From NCBI RefSeq assembly GCF_029263665.1, contig NZ_JAJUFQ010000001.1:62001-126000 (forward strand): a stretch of 64,000 nt of DNA. Reading direction: 5' to 3'. The position numbers and the translations under genes are program-made. Source of the DNA: Halomonas sp. (GTDB lineage: Bacteria > Pseudomonadota > Gammaproteobacteria > Pseudomonadales > Halomonadaceae). Below are positions 8,235-16,048 of this stretch, piece after piece. The notes beneath the pieces are model-generated. The model had not been told where the DNA came from. It was given only the letters and a program-made list of their open reading frames with translations, and searched no databases. Positions within the stretch are counted from its first letter, which is position 1, and the number at the start of each line of letters is the position of its first letter.

Positions 8235-10120
8235 GCACACATACGCCAGACCTCATCCTGCATAATGGACGCATTACGACGCTAGATACATCAAGGCCGA
8301 TGGCCACGGCAGTCGCCATCAAGGATGGAAAGTTCCTGTCTGTCGGAGACGATGCTGACATCCTGGCACTCGCCAGCACTACCACTCGTGTGATCGACCT
8401 GCAAGGCAAGCCTGTCTTACCTGGTTTGATAGACAACCATACACACGTCGTGCGAGGAGGACTTAACTATAATATGGAGCTGCGCTGGGATGGTGTCCCT
8501 TCATTGGCCGACGCCATGCGCATGCTCAAACAGCAAGTCGAGATCACTCCCCCTCCGCAATGGGTACGGGTTGTAGGAGGGTTCACCGAACATCAGTTTG
8601 CCGAGAAGCGACTCCCGACACTCGACGAACTCAATGCTGTAGCACCGGAGACCCCAGTATTCATTCTTCACCTGTATGACCGAGCGCTTCTCAATGCAGC
8701 GGCGCTACGTCAAGTGGGCTACACAAGAGACACTCCAAATCCTCCTGGTGGAGAAATTGTGCGTGATGCTCAAGGTAATCCAACGGGACTACTATTAGCC
8801 CGCCCGAATGCCACCATTCTGTATGCGACACTGGCGAAGGGGCCGAAATTACCTTTCGATTATCAGCTGAATTCAACACGGCACTTTATGCGTGATCTTA
8901 ATCGACTCGGTGTTACTAGCGTTATCGATGCGGGAGGTGGCTCCCAGAACTACCCCGAAGATTACGAAGTCATGCAGAAACTTGCTGACGATGGGCAGAT
9001 GACCGTTCGTCTTGCCTATAACCTGTTCACTCAAAAGCCCAAGGAAGAAAAACAAGACTTCCTCAATTGGACGAGAACCACCACCTACAAGCAAGGTGAT
9101 GATTATTTTCGTCACAATGGAGCGGGAGAGATGCTGGTGTACTCTGCCGCCGACTTCGAGGATTTTCGCGAACCTCGACCCGACATGCCTCCCGAGATGG
9201 AAGGCGAGCTGGAAGAAGTGGTACGCATTTTGGCGGAAAATCGCTGGCCATGGCGAATGCATGCCACGTATGACGAAACCATCAGTCGCGCGCTCGACGT
9301 TTTCGAGAAGGTCAACGAGGAAGTACCTCTCGACGGCATCAACTGGTTCTTCGACCATGCCGAAACGATCTCGGAGCGCTCCATGGACCGTATTGCAGCT
9401 CTCGGTGGTGGGGTAGCTGTACAGCATCGCATGGCCTACCAGGGGGAGTATTTTGTCGAGCGTTATGGCGCCAGAGCTGCCGAGTCGACCCCTCCCGTGG
9501 CCAAGATGCTGGAAAAAGGCATACGCACTTCTGCTGGAACGGACGCAACACGTGTTGCTTCCTACAATCCATGGGTTTCGCTGTCCTGGCTGGTCACGGG
9601 AAGAACGGTGGGGGGCCTGCGACTGTATCCAGAACGTCACTGCCTGGACCGAGAGACCGCCCTGCGCATGTGGACAGAAAAAGTCACCTGGTTCTCGAAT
9701 GAGGAAGGCAGAAAGGGACAAGTTGTTGCCGGCCAGTTCGCAGACCTGGTGGTGCCGGATCGTGATTTTTTCTCGTGCCCCGAAGAAGACATCGTCCACA
9801 CCACCTCTGAGCTGACCATGGTAGGAGGTAAAATCGTCTATGCGGCAGGCAGGTTCAGTGATCTGGACGAAACGACGCCACCACCCGCCATGCCGGATTG
9901 GTCACCTGTGAATCGCTATGGTGGATATGCCGCGTGGAAAGATCCGCAAGCCGAGGATAACCAGACTACCTTGCGCAGTATCGCCACAGCGTCATGTGGC
10001 TGTGGGTCCTCCTGTGGAATCCACGGTCATGACCATGCTCGCTCATGGGCAGGAACTGTGCCGGCATCAGACCTGAGAGCGTTCTGGGGAGTGCTCGGCT
10101 GCTCTTGCTGGGCGGTCTGA
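8231..10120 (+). CDS. YtcJ-type metal-dependent amidohydrolase
   Basis: A 629-residue amidohydrolase of the Amidohydro_3 (YtcJ) group with a TIM barrel and flanking composite beta-sandwich. The metal-binding pair is His70/His72 in GLIDNHTH, more ligands are expected around WRMHATYD and WFFDHAE, and the C-terminal metal Asp is in AGTDATR. YtcJ-like enzymes hydrolyse amide or formamide bonds; the substrate here is unknown. A tail after about residue 590 is Cys/His-rich (CGCGSSCGIHGHDHA) and looks metal-binding, probably an accessory tail of this subgroup. It is coupled to the XapX gene and ends in a strong terminator. Confidence 0.87.
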   Translation: MSTHTPDLILHNGRITTLDTSRPMATAVAIKDGKFLSVGDDADILALASTTTRVIDLQGKPVLPGLIDNHTHVVRGGLNYNMELRWDGVPSLADAMRMLKQQVEITPPPQWVRVVGGFTEHQFAEKRLPTLDELNAVAPETPVFILHLYDRALLNAAALRQVGYTRDTPNPPGGEIVRDAQGNPTGLLLARPNATILYATLAKGPKLPFDYQLNSTRHFMRDLNRLGVTSVIDAGGGSQNYPEDYEVMQKLADDGQMTVRLAYNLFTQKPKEEKQDFLNWTRTTTYKQGDDYFRHNGAGEMLVYSAADFEDFREPRPDMPPEMEGELEEVVRILAENRWPWRMHATYDETISRALDVFEKVNEEVPLDGINWFFDHAETISERSMDRIAALGGGVAVQHRMAYQGEYFVERYGARAAESTPPVAKMLEKGIRTSAGTDATRVASYNPWVSLSWLVTGRTVGGLRLYPERHCLDRETALRMWTEKVTWFSNEEGRKGQVVAGQFADLVVPDRDFFSCPEEDIVHTTSELTMVGGKIVYAAGRFSDLDETTPPPAMPDWSPVNRYGGYAAWKDPQAEDNQTTLRSIATASCGCGSSCGIHGHDHARSWAGTVPASDLRAFWGVLGCSCWAV

Positions 10121-10135
10121 TAGATTCGTAAGCAG

Positions 10136-10176
10136 CACAGGTCTCCGCAGAAGGGATACGGAGACCTGTGTCTCCC
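10136..10176 (+). terminator. Terminator of the amidohydrolase operon
   Basis: CACAGGTCTCCG and CGGAGACCTGTG form a 12-bp perfect stem with an 11-nt loop, followed by a pyrimidine-rich tract, 16 bp after the stop codon. Confidence 0.7.
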
Positions 10177-10334
10177 CCTTCCGAACGAGTACAGGCCCAA
10201 TACCGGCTGACGGGAAAGTATCAACCCGTATGGTATTGATGATGTTCCACCCTGTGATGGGGTCCCCCCTATGGGCCTCTAACGTATGCCATCAGCCACC
10301 CAATGAGATGACTAACACGGCATCACTAAGGAGC

Positions 10335-11246
10335 TCAGGTGACGTAATGGGCAAACAGATAATCGACAAAGGCACCCACCTTGGGAGAACGCAAGCGGTT
10401 CTCCGGAAAGATGAGATGAATGCCGTCGATACGTGGCTGGTTGGCAGCCTGCCAATCTTCCAGCACTGGCAGCAAACTTCCATCGTTCAAGGCTTCTTGT
10501 AACAGCCAGGTAGGGAAAAGCACCACGCCCTGGTCGTGGATAGCGGCTTCAATCAAGCTTTCGGCATTGTTGCTGCACAGGTTGCCATGCACCTCAATGA
10601 CCTGGAATGGCTCGTGGCTTGCGCGGCGTATGTACCAGGGCTGCTTCCCTCGCGTGCCTTTGTAGACCAGACAATTATGATGGCCCAGGTCTTCAGGTTG
10701 CATGGGCACACCATGGCGAGCCAGATAGCCGGACGAAGCCACGATAACAAAGCGCTGGCGAGCCAGCTCTCGTGCCACCAGGCTGGAGTCCTCCAGCGCG
10801 CCGATACGTATTACCACATCTGCGCCCTCCTGAACCGGATCGACAAACGCATCGGTCAGGGTCAGTTCGACCTCCAGCTCGGAGTACCTGGATTGAAAGA
10901 CCTCCAGCAAAGGCGCGATATGCTTGCGGCCATACGCCACCGGCGCATTGATCCGCAACACGCCTCGGGGCACGTTCGCCGTCCCAGCTATTTCGTCAGT
11001 GGCTATATCCAGCAATGTCAGCGCCTCACTGACCTGGCTCAGATACCGCTTTCCTGCCTCGGTCAGCCTGACTGCCCGGGAGTGCCGATACAGCAGGCGC
11101 TGGCCCAGTGCCTGCTCCAGTGCCGATATACGACGCGATACCGAAGATGGCGGGAGATCGAAGTCGTGCGCGGCCCCAGTGAAGCTGCCGGAATGGGCCA
11201 CTCGCATAAAAAGCCGCAACGAGAGCAGTTGTATATCGTTGCTCAT
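10335..11246 (-). CDS. LysR-type transcriptional regulator (DmlR/CrgA-like)
   Basis: A 303-residue LysR regulator. The N-terminal HTH shows FMRVAHSGSFTGAAHDFDLP then SSVSRRISALEQALG; the effector-binding domain starts around residue 90 with GVLRINAPVAYGRKHIAPLL, the usual text of the DmlR/CrgA group. It is divergent (85-bp gap) from two DUF606 membrane-protein genes, its probable targets. It ends 18 bp before the open region following the amidohydrolase terminator, so it is an independent unit. The effector is unknown. Confidence 0.87.
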   Translation of the reverse strand: MSNDIQLLSLRLFMRVAHSGSFTGAAHDFDLPPSSVSRRISALEQALGQRLLYRHSRAVRLTEAGKRYLSQVSEALTLLDIATDEIAGTANVPRGVLRINAPVAYGRKHIAPLLEVFQSRYSELEVELTLTDAFVDPVQEGADVVIRIGALEDSSLVARELARQRFVIVASSGYLARHGVPMQPEDLGHHNCLVYKGTRGKQPWYIRRASHEPFQVIEVHGNLCSNNAESLIEAAIHDQGVVLFPTWLLQEALNDGSLLPVLEDWQAANQPRIDGIHLIFPENRLRSPKVGAFVDYLFAHYVT

Positions 11247-11331
11247 ACGACAATAAACCTTTGCCAGATGGCTGGATTGTGTCCATTACAGCACAAATCT
11301 AAGGTGGCGGCTTTCCTGACACGGAGGCGAC

Positions 11332-11763
11332 ATGCCACAACTCACGATCTTGATGCTAGTGCTTTGCGCCGGCATGGGCCTGTCGGTTGAAGCCGGCCTT
11401 CTGGGGCCCCTGGGCGAACAGGTGGGTCACCTGTCAGCGACCTTATCCATCTTTCTGGTGGGTGCTCTGTTGCTGTCACTGGCCATGGTGTTCGTTGGCC
11501 GCGCCCCCATCGCCACACTGTTCCATCAACCTCGCTGGCGGCTGACAGGCGGACTGCTCGGGCCGATCTATGTCGTCGTGCTGACAGTCACCACTCCGCT
11601 GGTTGGAGTCGGCATGACAATGGTAGGCATTCTGTGCGGCCAGGTTGCTGCCAGCCTGGTCATTGATCACTTCGGTTGGCTGGGCAGCGAACGACGAGCC
11701 ATCGATAGCTATCGAGTCGGTGCTCTGGTGCTGATTCTCGCGGCGCTGTGGCTTATCTATTGA
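11332..11763 (+). CDS. DUF606 (YdcZ-like) DMT-family membrane protein, subunit 1
   Basis: A 143-residue protein with four or five predicted membrane helices and almost no soluble part, matching DUF606/YdcZ of the drug/metabolite transporter superfamily. Members of half-transporter length often come as adjacent pairs that may assemble as heterodimers. The C-terminal part (GQVAASLVIDHFGWLG) recurs in the next gene, which lies 22 bp downstream. The underlying DNA shares a 20-bp identical stretch, showing a tandem duplication. GGAGGCG precedes the ATG. The substrate is unknown. Confidence 0.83.
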   Translation: MPQLTILMLVLCAGMGLSVEAGLLGPLGEQVGHLSATLSIFLVGALLLSLAMVFVGRAPIATLFHQPRWRLTGGLLGPIYVVVLTVTTPLVGVGMTMVGILCGQVAASLVIDHFGWLGSERRAIDSYRVGALVLILAALWLIY

Positions 11764-11785
11764 ACGTTCACGCAAGGAGACATCA

Positions 11786-12259
11786 ATGCTTCTGACACTG
11801 ATATACCCCCTTCTGCTGCTGGGTGGCGCAGTACTCGCCGCGCAATCATCCATCAACGGTCGCCTCGGTTCTACCGTCGGCGTACTGGCCAGTGCCTGGC
11901 TGACCTTCTCGATGGGGGCAGTGGTGACCTTTCTGCTGGTGTTCTTCTTTGAACCACACCACGAGGCAACCCTGTTCAGCGTCCCCAAATGGCAGTTGAC
12001 CGGCGCACTGTTTGGTGTGATCTACATGCTTGCCATTGTGTTTGCCATTCCGCGCGTCGGTACTGCTGCAGCCACGGTGGCCGTCATCTCGGGGCAGATG
12101 CTGATGAGTCTGATGATCGATCACTTCGGTTGGCTGGGTAATACTCGTCTGCCACTGGATAGTTCTCGAATGATAGCTATCGCCCTGCTGGCCGCGGCGC
12201 TATGCCTGATCTATGCAAGCAACGCGCGCCGAGAACGTCTGGTCGCGCACCATGCTTGA
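11786..12259 (+). CDS. DUF606 (YdcZ-like) DMT-family membrane protein, subunit 2
   Basis: A 157-residue paralogue of the preceding protein, again four or five hydrophobic helices with the shared block IDHFGWLGNTRLPLDSSR near the C-terminus. CAAGGAGA precedes the ATG by 7 nt. The two genes are 22 bp apart and surely co-transcribed. The longer N-terminal helix and the segment PRVGTAAATVAVISGQ are typical of YdcZ. The likely role is the partner subunit of a small-molecule exporter or importer; substrate unknown. Confidence 0.83.
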   Translation: MLLTLIYPLLLLGGAVLAAQSSINGRLGSTVGVLASAWLTFSMGAVVTFLLVFFFEPHHEATLFSVPKWQLTGALFGVIYMLAIVFAIPRVGTAAATVAVISGQMLMSLMIDHFGWLGNTRLPLDSSRMIAIALLAAALCLIYASNARRERLVAHHA

Positions 12260-12456
12260 CGAGGTCTTGCCGTTACGCCCTTTCAGCATGCCTGGCCGCC
12301 TTCATCGCTGAAACAGCAGGGCTTCGATGACAAAGTCGCTGCTCTCGGGCCATTCGTCCCAAGCGTCTCCTGGCGATCTCCGGCCCCCTCACCCACACTG
12401 GACAGGCGTCAGGGATCACGCTTGAGTGCCATCAATTCAATCCCTTTCCACAGCAT

Positions 12457-12488
12457 GGGTTTATCTTGACGAGTCAGATGCTTATAAT
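12457..12488 (+). promoter_or_regulatory. Promoter of tRNA-Arg copy 2
   Basis: TATAAT at 12483-12488 with TTTATC 17 bp upstream, in the same arrangement and with the same flanking block GGGTTTATCTTG as the promoter of copy 1. The rest of the 239-bp gap before it holds nothing I recognise. Confidence 0.7.
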
Positions 12489-12498
12489 GCGCGACTCC

Positions 12499-12575
<77 letters not shown>

Positions 12576-12626
12576 TTCCGGCTTTAGACACTGTCTCCAC
12601 CTCCCTTTCGAATCGTCACATCAGAG

Positions 12627-12861
12627 TCAGCGTGACCACTTCGTGCGGAACAAGATTGTCCACTCCTGTTCGTGAGCATCGGGATGAAGGTATGCATACC
12701 GCTCGGTCTGCTTTACCGACGAGTGACCAAGCATGTCGCGAACTTTCATCAGCACGATTCCTGACATCACCATCCTGCTCGCCCTTCCCATTGCAAAACA
12801 CCCATTCATAAAGCCAATCCAAAGATGACGTGACAAGGGCAAAGCAAAGCGACGAATCCAA
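12627..12861 (-). pseudogene. Tyrosine recombinase (phage-type integrase) remnant
   Basis: The C-terminal end of an integrase survives in one frame: VMSGIVLMKVRDMLGHSSV followed by TERYAYL, with the conserved LGH box and the nucleophilic Tyr context. Just upstream, in another frame, WVFCNGKG matches the segment that normally precedes the catalytic Arg-His box by roughly 50 residues. The intervening stretch with the LRHT-type motif is missing. The gene has therefore lost its N-terminus and an internal block with a frame change, and cannot be active. It sits 50 bp from the tRNA it once targeted. Confidence 0.72.
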
Positions 12862-12951
12862 CGTTCACTACTTCTCGTTACTGTTATTTACGCCCCTCCA
12901 ACATGTCATGACGGATGACACAGGGGATTCCATTAGAATCTACCGATAACG

Positions 12952-12968
12952 CATCGCAATCTGCGATG
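12952..12968. promoter_or_regulatory. Inverted repeat upstream of the double-glycine peptide gene
   Basis: CATCGCA and TGCGATG form a 7-bp perfect dyad with a 3-nt centre, ending 15 bp before ATG 12984. It may be a repressor operator or an RNA hairpin near the ribosome site. Confidence 0.4.
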
Positions 12969-12983
12969 TAATCAGGGAATCTC

Positions 12984-13214
12984 ATGGTGAGGACAATGAC
13001 AGAATCGACTATTCGTACACTAAGCGCAGAGGAAGTGGATGCAGTGGCAGGTGGTGGCCTTTTGACCGATGTCATTAGTCTATTGCCAGGGGATACTGCC
13101 GGAGCCCAAAACTTTGTCGACATTTACGGTCAGCAGGTCTTTCAGATGCTCTCGAATCAAGCACCTCATCCTCTGAATCGTATTATTGAAGGTGTTGGCG
13201 AGCTGCTGTTCTGA
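12984..13214 (+). CDS. Small peptide with double-glycine leader (bacteriocin/microcin-like precursor candidate)
   Basis: A 76-residue peptide. The N-terminal part TIRTLSAEEVDAVAGG has the layout of double-glycine leaders cleaved by C39-peptidase ABC exporters: Leu-Ser, two Glu, Val-Asp-Ala-Val, then Gly-Gly. Cleavage after Gly24 would release a core of about 52 residues beginning GLLTDVI, with hydrophobic and amphipathic stretches and no Cys. AGGGA precedes ATG 12984; an in-frame ATG at 12996 is an alternative start. A strong terminator follows at 13280, so it is its own transcript. No exporter, immunity or modification gene is nearby, so it would depend on machinery elsewhere or be an orphan. 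Confidence 0.62.
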   Translation: MVRTMTESTIRTLSAEEVDAVAGGGLLTDVISLLPGDTAGAQNFVDIYGQQVFQMLSNQAPHPLNRIIEGVGELLF

Positions 13215-13279
13215 AGAGACAACCAGGCATCCGCTCAACCTCTCTCGTAACGCCGATATTCCAGCAGTTGAGTCATGCT

Positions 13280-13309
13280 GATTAGCGGGATCGTGGCCCG
13301 CTAATCCCT
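13280..13309 (+). terminator. Terminator after the double-glycine peptide gene
   Basis: GATTAGCGGG and CCCGCTAATC form a 10-bp perfect stem with a 7-nt loop, followed by CCTTT. It could act on the peptide transcript, and in reverse on the HTH gene transcript. Confidence 0.65.
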
Positions 13310-13399
13310 TTCGCTCAGGCTGACTTGTCTACTCAGTACCTTGTCTACTGCTCACAAGCATCACTCGGTGACCAATTTGCTTAGAAATCTGTGCAGGCC

Positions 13400-14305
13400 C
13401 TATTTCTCCTCAAGTTGCTCTGGGGAGATGCCCAACGCCTGTGCAACTTTCTTCCTTTTGGCCTTGCGTAGCTTCCGAGAGGCTTCTAGCCGGGCATAGT
13501 CCAAGTGGCTTATGCCAATTCGCTCGGCTACCTCTGCCTGGGTAAGCTCCAGGTAGCGACGCCAGGCAGCCGCCATGGTCAGTCCTTCTTTGGTCGCCAT
13601 GCCCACGACATCATCTGGTATCAAATGTGCTTCCGCCTTCTCGTATAACCGCCCCCCATTCTTCTTGATCAGGACACTCATGCGATAGAGGCGACCATCC
13701 CTGTTCCGTGCCCTAAGGCACTCAATGAAGAACATGACAGGAAAGTACCCCAGACTGACCGCTATCAGCAGAGCTTCAGGAAAAGATATCACCCGAGTAA
13801 AGAAAGCCATTGCTGACCCGCCGACAACGATTGCCGAGATCACATAGAGAATTAACGCGCGTTTTTGCCACTTGTTGTAAGAATCTTCTGTTGGGAATGA
13901 GTAAGGCTTCCACCTTTGCTGATATACCCCGTCTTTATAAAGGATCACCCTTGGGAGCTTTCTAATATCCTCCAATGCCTGAATTGGACTTTCAGCTCTA
14001 AGAGCCATGTCACCGACTCGGTGGTGCACGGGTGCCTTACAGTAATCTCTAAGTCCGCCTTCGAAGCGAAGCACACCTGCTTTTGATTCATCACCAGCCT
14101 CTTCACCGGGAGGCTGGTACTGTTCATAGGCTGAGCACAACCGATCAAATTTCTCGGTTGCGATCTTGTATCGTGTACTGGACCAGTTTGGTTGAGCCGA
14201 ATAGACCCGCCATAAACCCGTTGCCGCTATAGAGCCTATCAACAGTATCCAGAGAACTGCGGGCGATAAATGTTCCATCAGGTTGGTCAGTATTTGCTGT
14301 AACAC
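13400..14305 (-). CDS. Membrane-anchored protein with C-terminal HTH (XRE-like) domain
   Basis: A 301-residue protein not assigned to a named family. Helices are predicted at about 13-33, 148-170 and 173-197. A soluble segment of about 110 residues lies between the first and second, and a cytoplasmic C-terminal HTH spans about 254-299 (TQAEVAERIGISHLDYARLE, then a basic KAKRKK stretch). Having both membrane spans and a DNA-binding domain suggests a membrane-tethered regulator or an antitoxin-like protein. Translation starts at GTG, with AAGGGA 8 nt before it. It lies inside the island with low similarity to anything in the window. Function unknown. Confidence 0.72.
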   Translation of the reverse strand: MLQQILTNLMEHLSPAVLWILLIGSIAATGLWRVYSAQPNWSSTRYKIATEKFDRLCSAYEQYQPPGEEAGDESKAGVLRFEGGLRDYCKAPVHHRVGDMALRAESPIQALEDIRKLPRVILYKDGVYQQRWKPYSFPTEDSYNKWQKRALILYVISAIVVGGSAMAFFTRVISFPEALLIAVSLGYFPVMFFIECLRARNRDGRLYRMSVLIKKNGGRLYEKAEAHLIPDDVVGMATKEGLTMAAAWRRYLELTQAEVAERIGISHLDYARLEASRKLRKAKRKKVAQALGISPEQLEEK

Positions 14306-14326
14306 CGTTTTTCATCCCTTGAAAGT

Positions 14327-14594
14327 GATCCATTCCCTGGCCCGCCCCACCAAGTACAACGCTGAGTTCGATGAACAAGCCCGTCAGCGGTACTTGGTGG
14401 GTGCTACGGACGCCTAGCTTGCCGACTTCGTTGAAGTGACAGAATCCACTATCCACAAGTGGAAGAAAGATCATAAGGGGCTTTCGGAGTTCATCAAAAG
14501 AGGCGCATTGCTTGCCGATGCCGAGGTGACCGCCAGCCTCACCGATGAAGCGGAAGAGCACCATCGCCGAGATCGCATCACGCCTGGAGCATAA
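14327..14594 (+). pseudogene. Phage terminase small-subunit-like gene, disrupted
   Basis: Reading from GTG 14327 gives text typical of phage small-terminase/HTH proteins (ARPTKYNAEFDEQARQRYL, then LADFVEVTESTIHKWKK and ADAEVTASL). An in-frame TAG interrupts it where Glu is normally found after GATDA. After ADAEVTASL the homologous text ends and a short unrelated tail runs to a stop, implying a deletion. The protein would pack phage DNA in the intact element. Here it is a fossil showing that the island descends from, or captured part of, a prophage. Confidence 0.6.
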
Positions 14595-14721
14595 GTCGAC
14601 ATTCAGCCGACTCCAAACGCCTCCAAGAGCGTTGCCGGATCCGCTGCTCTTCCCTGCGGCGTTCACCACGCCCGCGCGCTGTCGACACCCCTCCCCGCCT
14701 GCGCTCTAAATGTGTCGGTTT

Positions 14722-14820
14722 TTATGCACTCATCCGTTGGTCGCTATACCGCGCCACTGCTGGGCTTTAATCTATGTCGAAAGCCAGAGAATTTTATGCA
14801 AACTTATGCACGTTTATGCA
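14722..14820 (+). repeat. Four TTATGCA repeats, three in exact 10-bp phase
   Basis: TTATGCA occurs at 14722-14728, 14794-14800, 14804-14810 and 14814-14820. The last three are spaced exactly 10 bp, one helical turn, so a protein could line up on one DNA face. They resemble iterons or a cooperative operator. Confidence 0.55.
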
Positions 14821-15162
14821 ATGTATAGAGGGCATTGGAGGGATGGTCAGTGGTTGTAAGCATAGATATATACAACACATCCAAAAGGCGTAATCCTCGG
14901 AAGGCTTGGTAGGTCTTGGGCTGTCTGTGGTTCTCTCATGCCCACAGAGTCGCGCCATACTTGCCAGTAAAAATAGCCGCTTAGTGAATATTGTTAGCAT
15001 CCTGCCAAGGAAGCAGCTTCTTGCCTTAGTCATTCAACCAACACACCATCGGAGTTGATGGCTCATTATTTATAGCAAGCTAGCTATTTGTCAGGATGGG
15101 GTCCGAACTTCGCCCCACACATAAGTTTTTTCACACAAGAAAATCAGCCAAGATGCACGTTC

Positions 15163-15187
15163 AGGCACAAAGGGCCTGTGCCTTTTT
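15163..15187 (+). terminator. Terminator-like hairpin upstream of the PAAR genes
   Basis: AGGCACA and TGTGCCT form a 7-bp stem with a 7-nt loop, followed by TTTT. It lies 55 bp before the first PAAR start and may insulate the cargo genes or act as an attenuator. Confidence 0.55.
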
Positions 15188-15241
15188 CCAGAGGGCTATG
15201 TCACTTTTGCAGGGTATCTAAATCTGGAAAGGGGTTTTTCC

Positions 15242-15508
15242 ATGTTAGAGATCAATGGTGTCCGTGTGGCTCGGGTAGGCGATACGGTGGAATGCAACTG
15301 TCCCGGTGGTCCACATACCCTGGTGACGGGGGACAAGGATGTGTTGATTCATGACCAGCCTATGGCCTTGTTGGGCGACCGGTCATCCTGCGGAGCCACG
15401 GTAGAGCAAGGCATGGCGGTATTTCTACATCGCGCCCTGGATGTGGCCTATGACGGTTGCCGGATGTCGTGCGGTGGCCATGTACGAATCACGGATGATG
15501 AGGCATAG
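15242..15508 (+). CDS. PAAR-domain protein (type VI secretion spike tip), first copy
   Basis: An 88-residue PAAR-like protein. The domain covers nearly the whole length: ARVGDTVECNCPGGPHTL, then ALLGDRSSCGATV. The paired Gly-Asp turns and Cys/His residues match the metal-binding cone that caps VgrG spikes. PAAR proteins sharpen the type VI needle and carry or recruit effectors. GAAAGGGG lies about 8 nt before the ATG. It is 3 bp upstream of a second PAAR gene, and the cargo genes follow in the same direction. No type VI structural genes are in the window, so this would be an orphan cargo cluster. Confidence 0.82.
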   Translation: MLEINGVRVARVGDTVECNCPGGPHTLVTGDKDVLIHDQPMALLGDRSSCGATVEQGMAVFLHRALDVAYDGCRMSCGGHVRITDDEA

Positions 15509-15511
15509 ACC

Positions 15512-16047
15512 ATGTTTGCACTCTTCGCCCCAGGCTCGGGCGTGATACGGGTAGGCGACACCACCGAGCATGGTGGAACGGTATTATCCGGCCAGGACAA
15601 CTATTCATCATACGGTAAGGCCGTGGCGGTGGTGGGCGATGCCCCAAACACGGCGCACAGCGGATTATGGAAGGCTTGCCGTCGTGCACCGTCAACGGTA
15701 AGGCCGTGGCGTTTCATGGGTGCCTGACGACGTGCGGGGCGCGGCTCCTATCCTCCATGAATCAAATACATTGCATAGGGGCTGATGGCAATAGTCCGCA
15801 CTCCACGCAAACGAGCCAGAACACACCAACGTACTCACACGCCCCTGTCCCTATGAACCAGGGGTATAACCGACATGTCCAGTTGCTGGATCAAGACGGC
15901 AACCCCCTGGTAGGTGTGCTGTACACCCTTGTTAGCCCCAGCGCAGGCAAAGTCCGTGGTGTCACAGATGCCGCTGGCCGGTCATCTATCATTGAAGGCG
16001 CTCAGGGCGATAGCTTCGACGTCTATGTGGGCGTGGAGGATTCCTGA
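15512..16047 (+). pseudogene. Second PAAR protein with extension domain, interrupted by a -1 frameshift
   Basis: Two overlapping frames make one protein of about 178 residues. Frame one (15512 to about 15649) encodes the first PAAR half, GVIRVGDTTEHGGTVLSG to VVGDAP. The second half continues in the -1 frame with HGAQRIMEGLPSCTVNGKAV and FHGCLTTCGARL. After that comes a linker and a beta-rich extension (about residues 120-175, HVQLLDQDGNPLVGV) like those on type VI effector carriers. The switch falls at C CCA AAC. It is either a 1-nt deletion, a sequencing error, or a programmed -1 frameshift. Without a shift the product stops after 71 residues. The effector gene follows immediately. Confidence 0.72.
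15643..15649 (+). other. Slippery-type heptamer C CCA AAC at the PAAR frame switch
   Basis: In the zero frame the codons are CCA AAC preceded by C, matching the X XXY YYZ pattern. Slipping back one base leads directly into the frame that encodes the rest of the PAAR domain. No downstream pseudoknot was worked out. Confidence 0.45.
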
Positions 16048-16048
16048 T

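Larger units (their letters stand above)
14595..15241. other. Non-coding stretch of the island
   Basis: 647 bp between the dead terminase gene and the first PAAR gene. No convincing reading frame. It holds the TTATGCA repeats (14722-14820) and a terminator-like hairpin (15163-15187); the remainder shows nothing I recognise. Confidence 0.6.
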
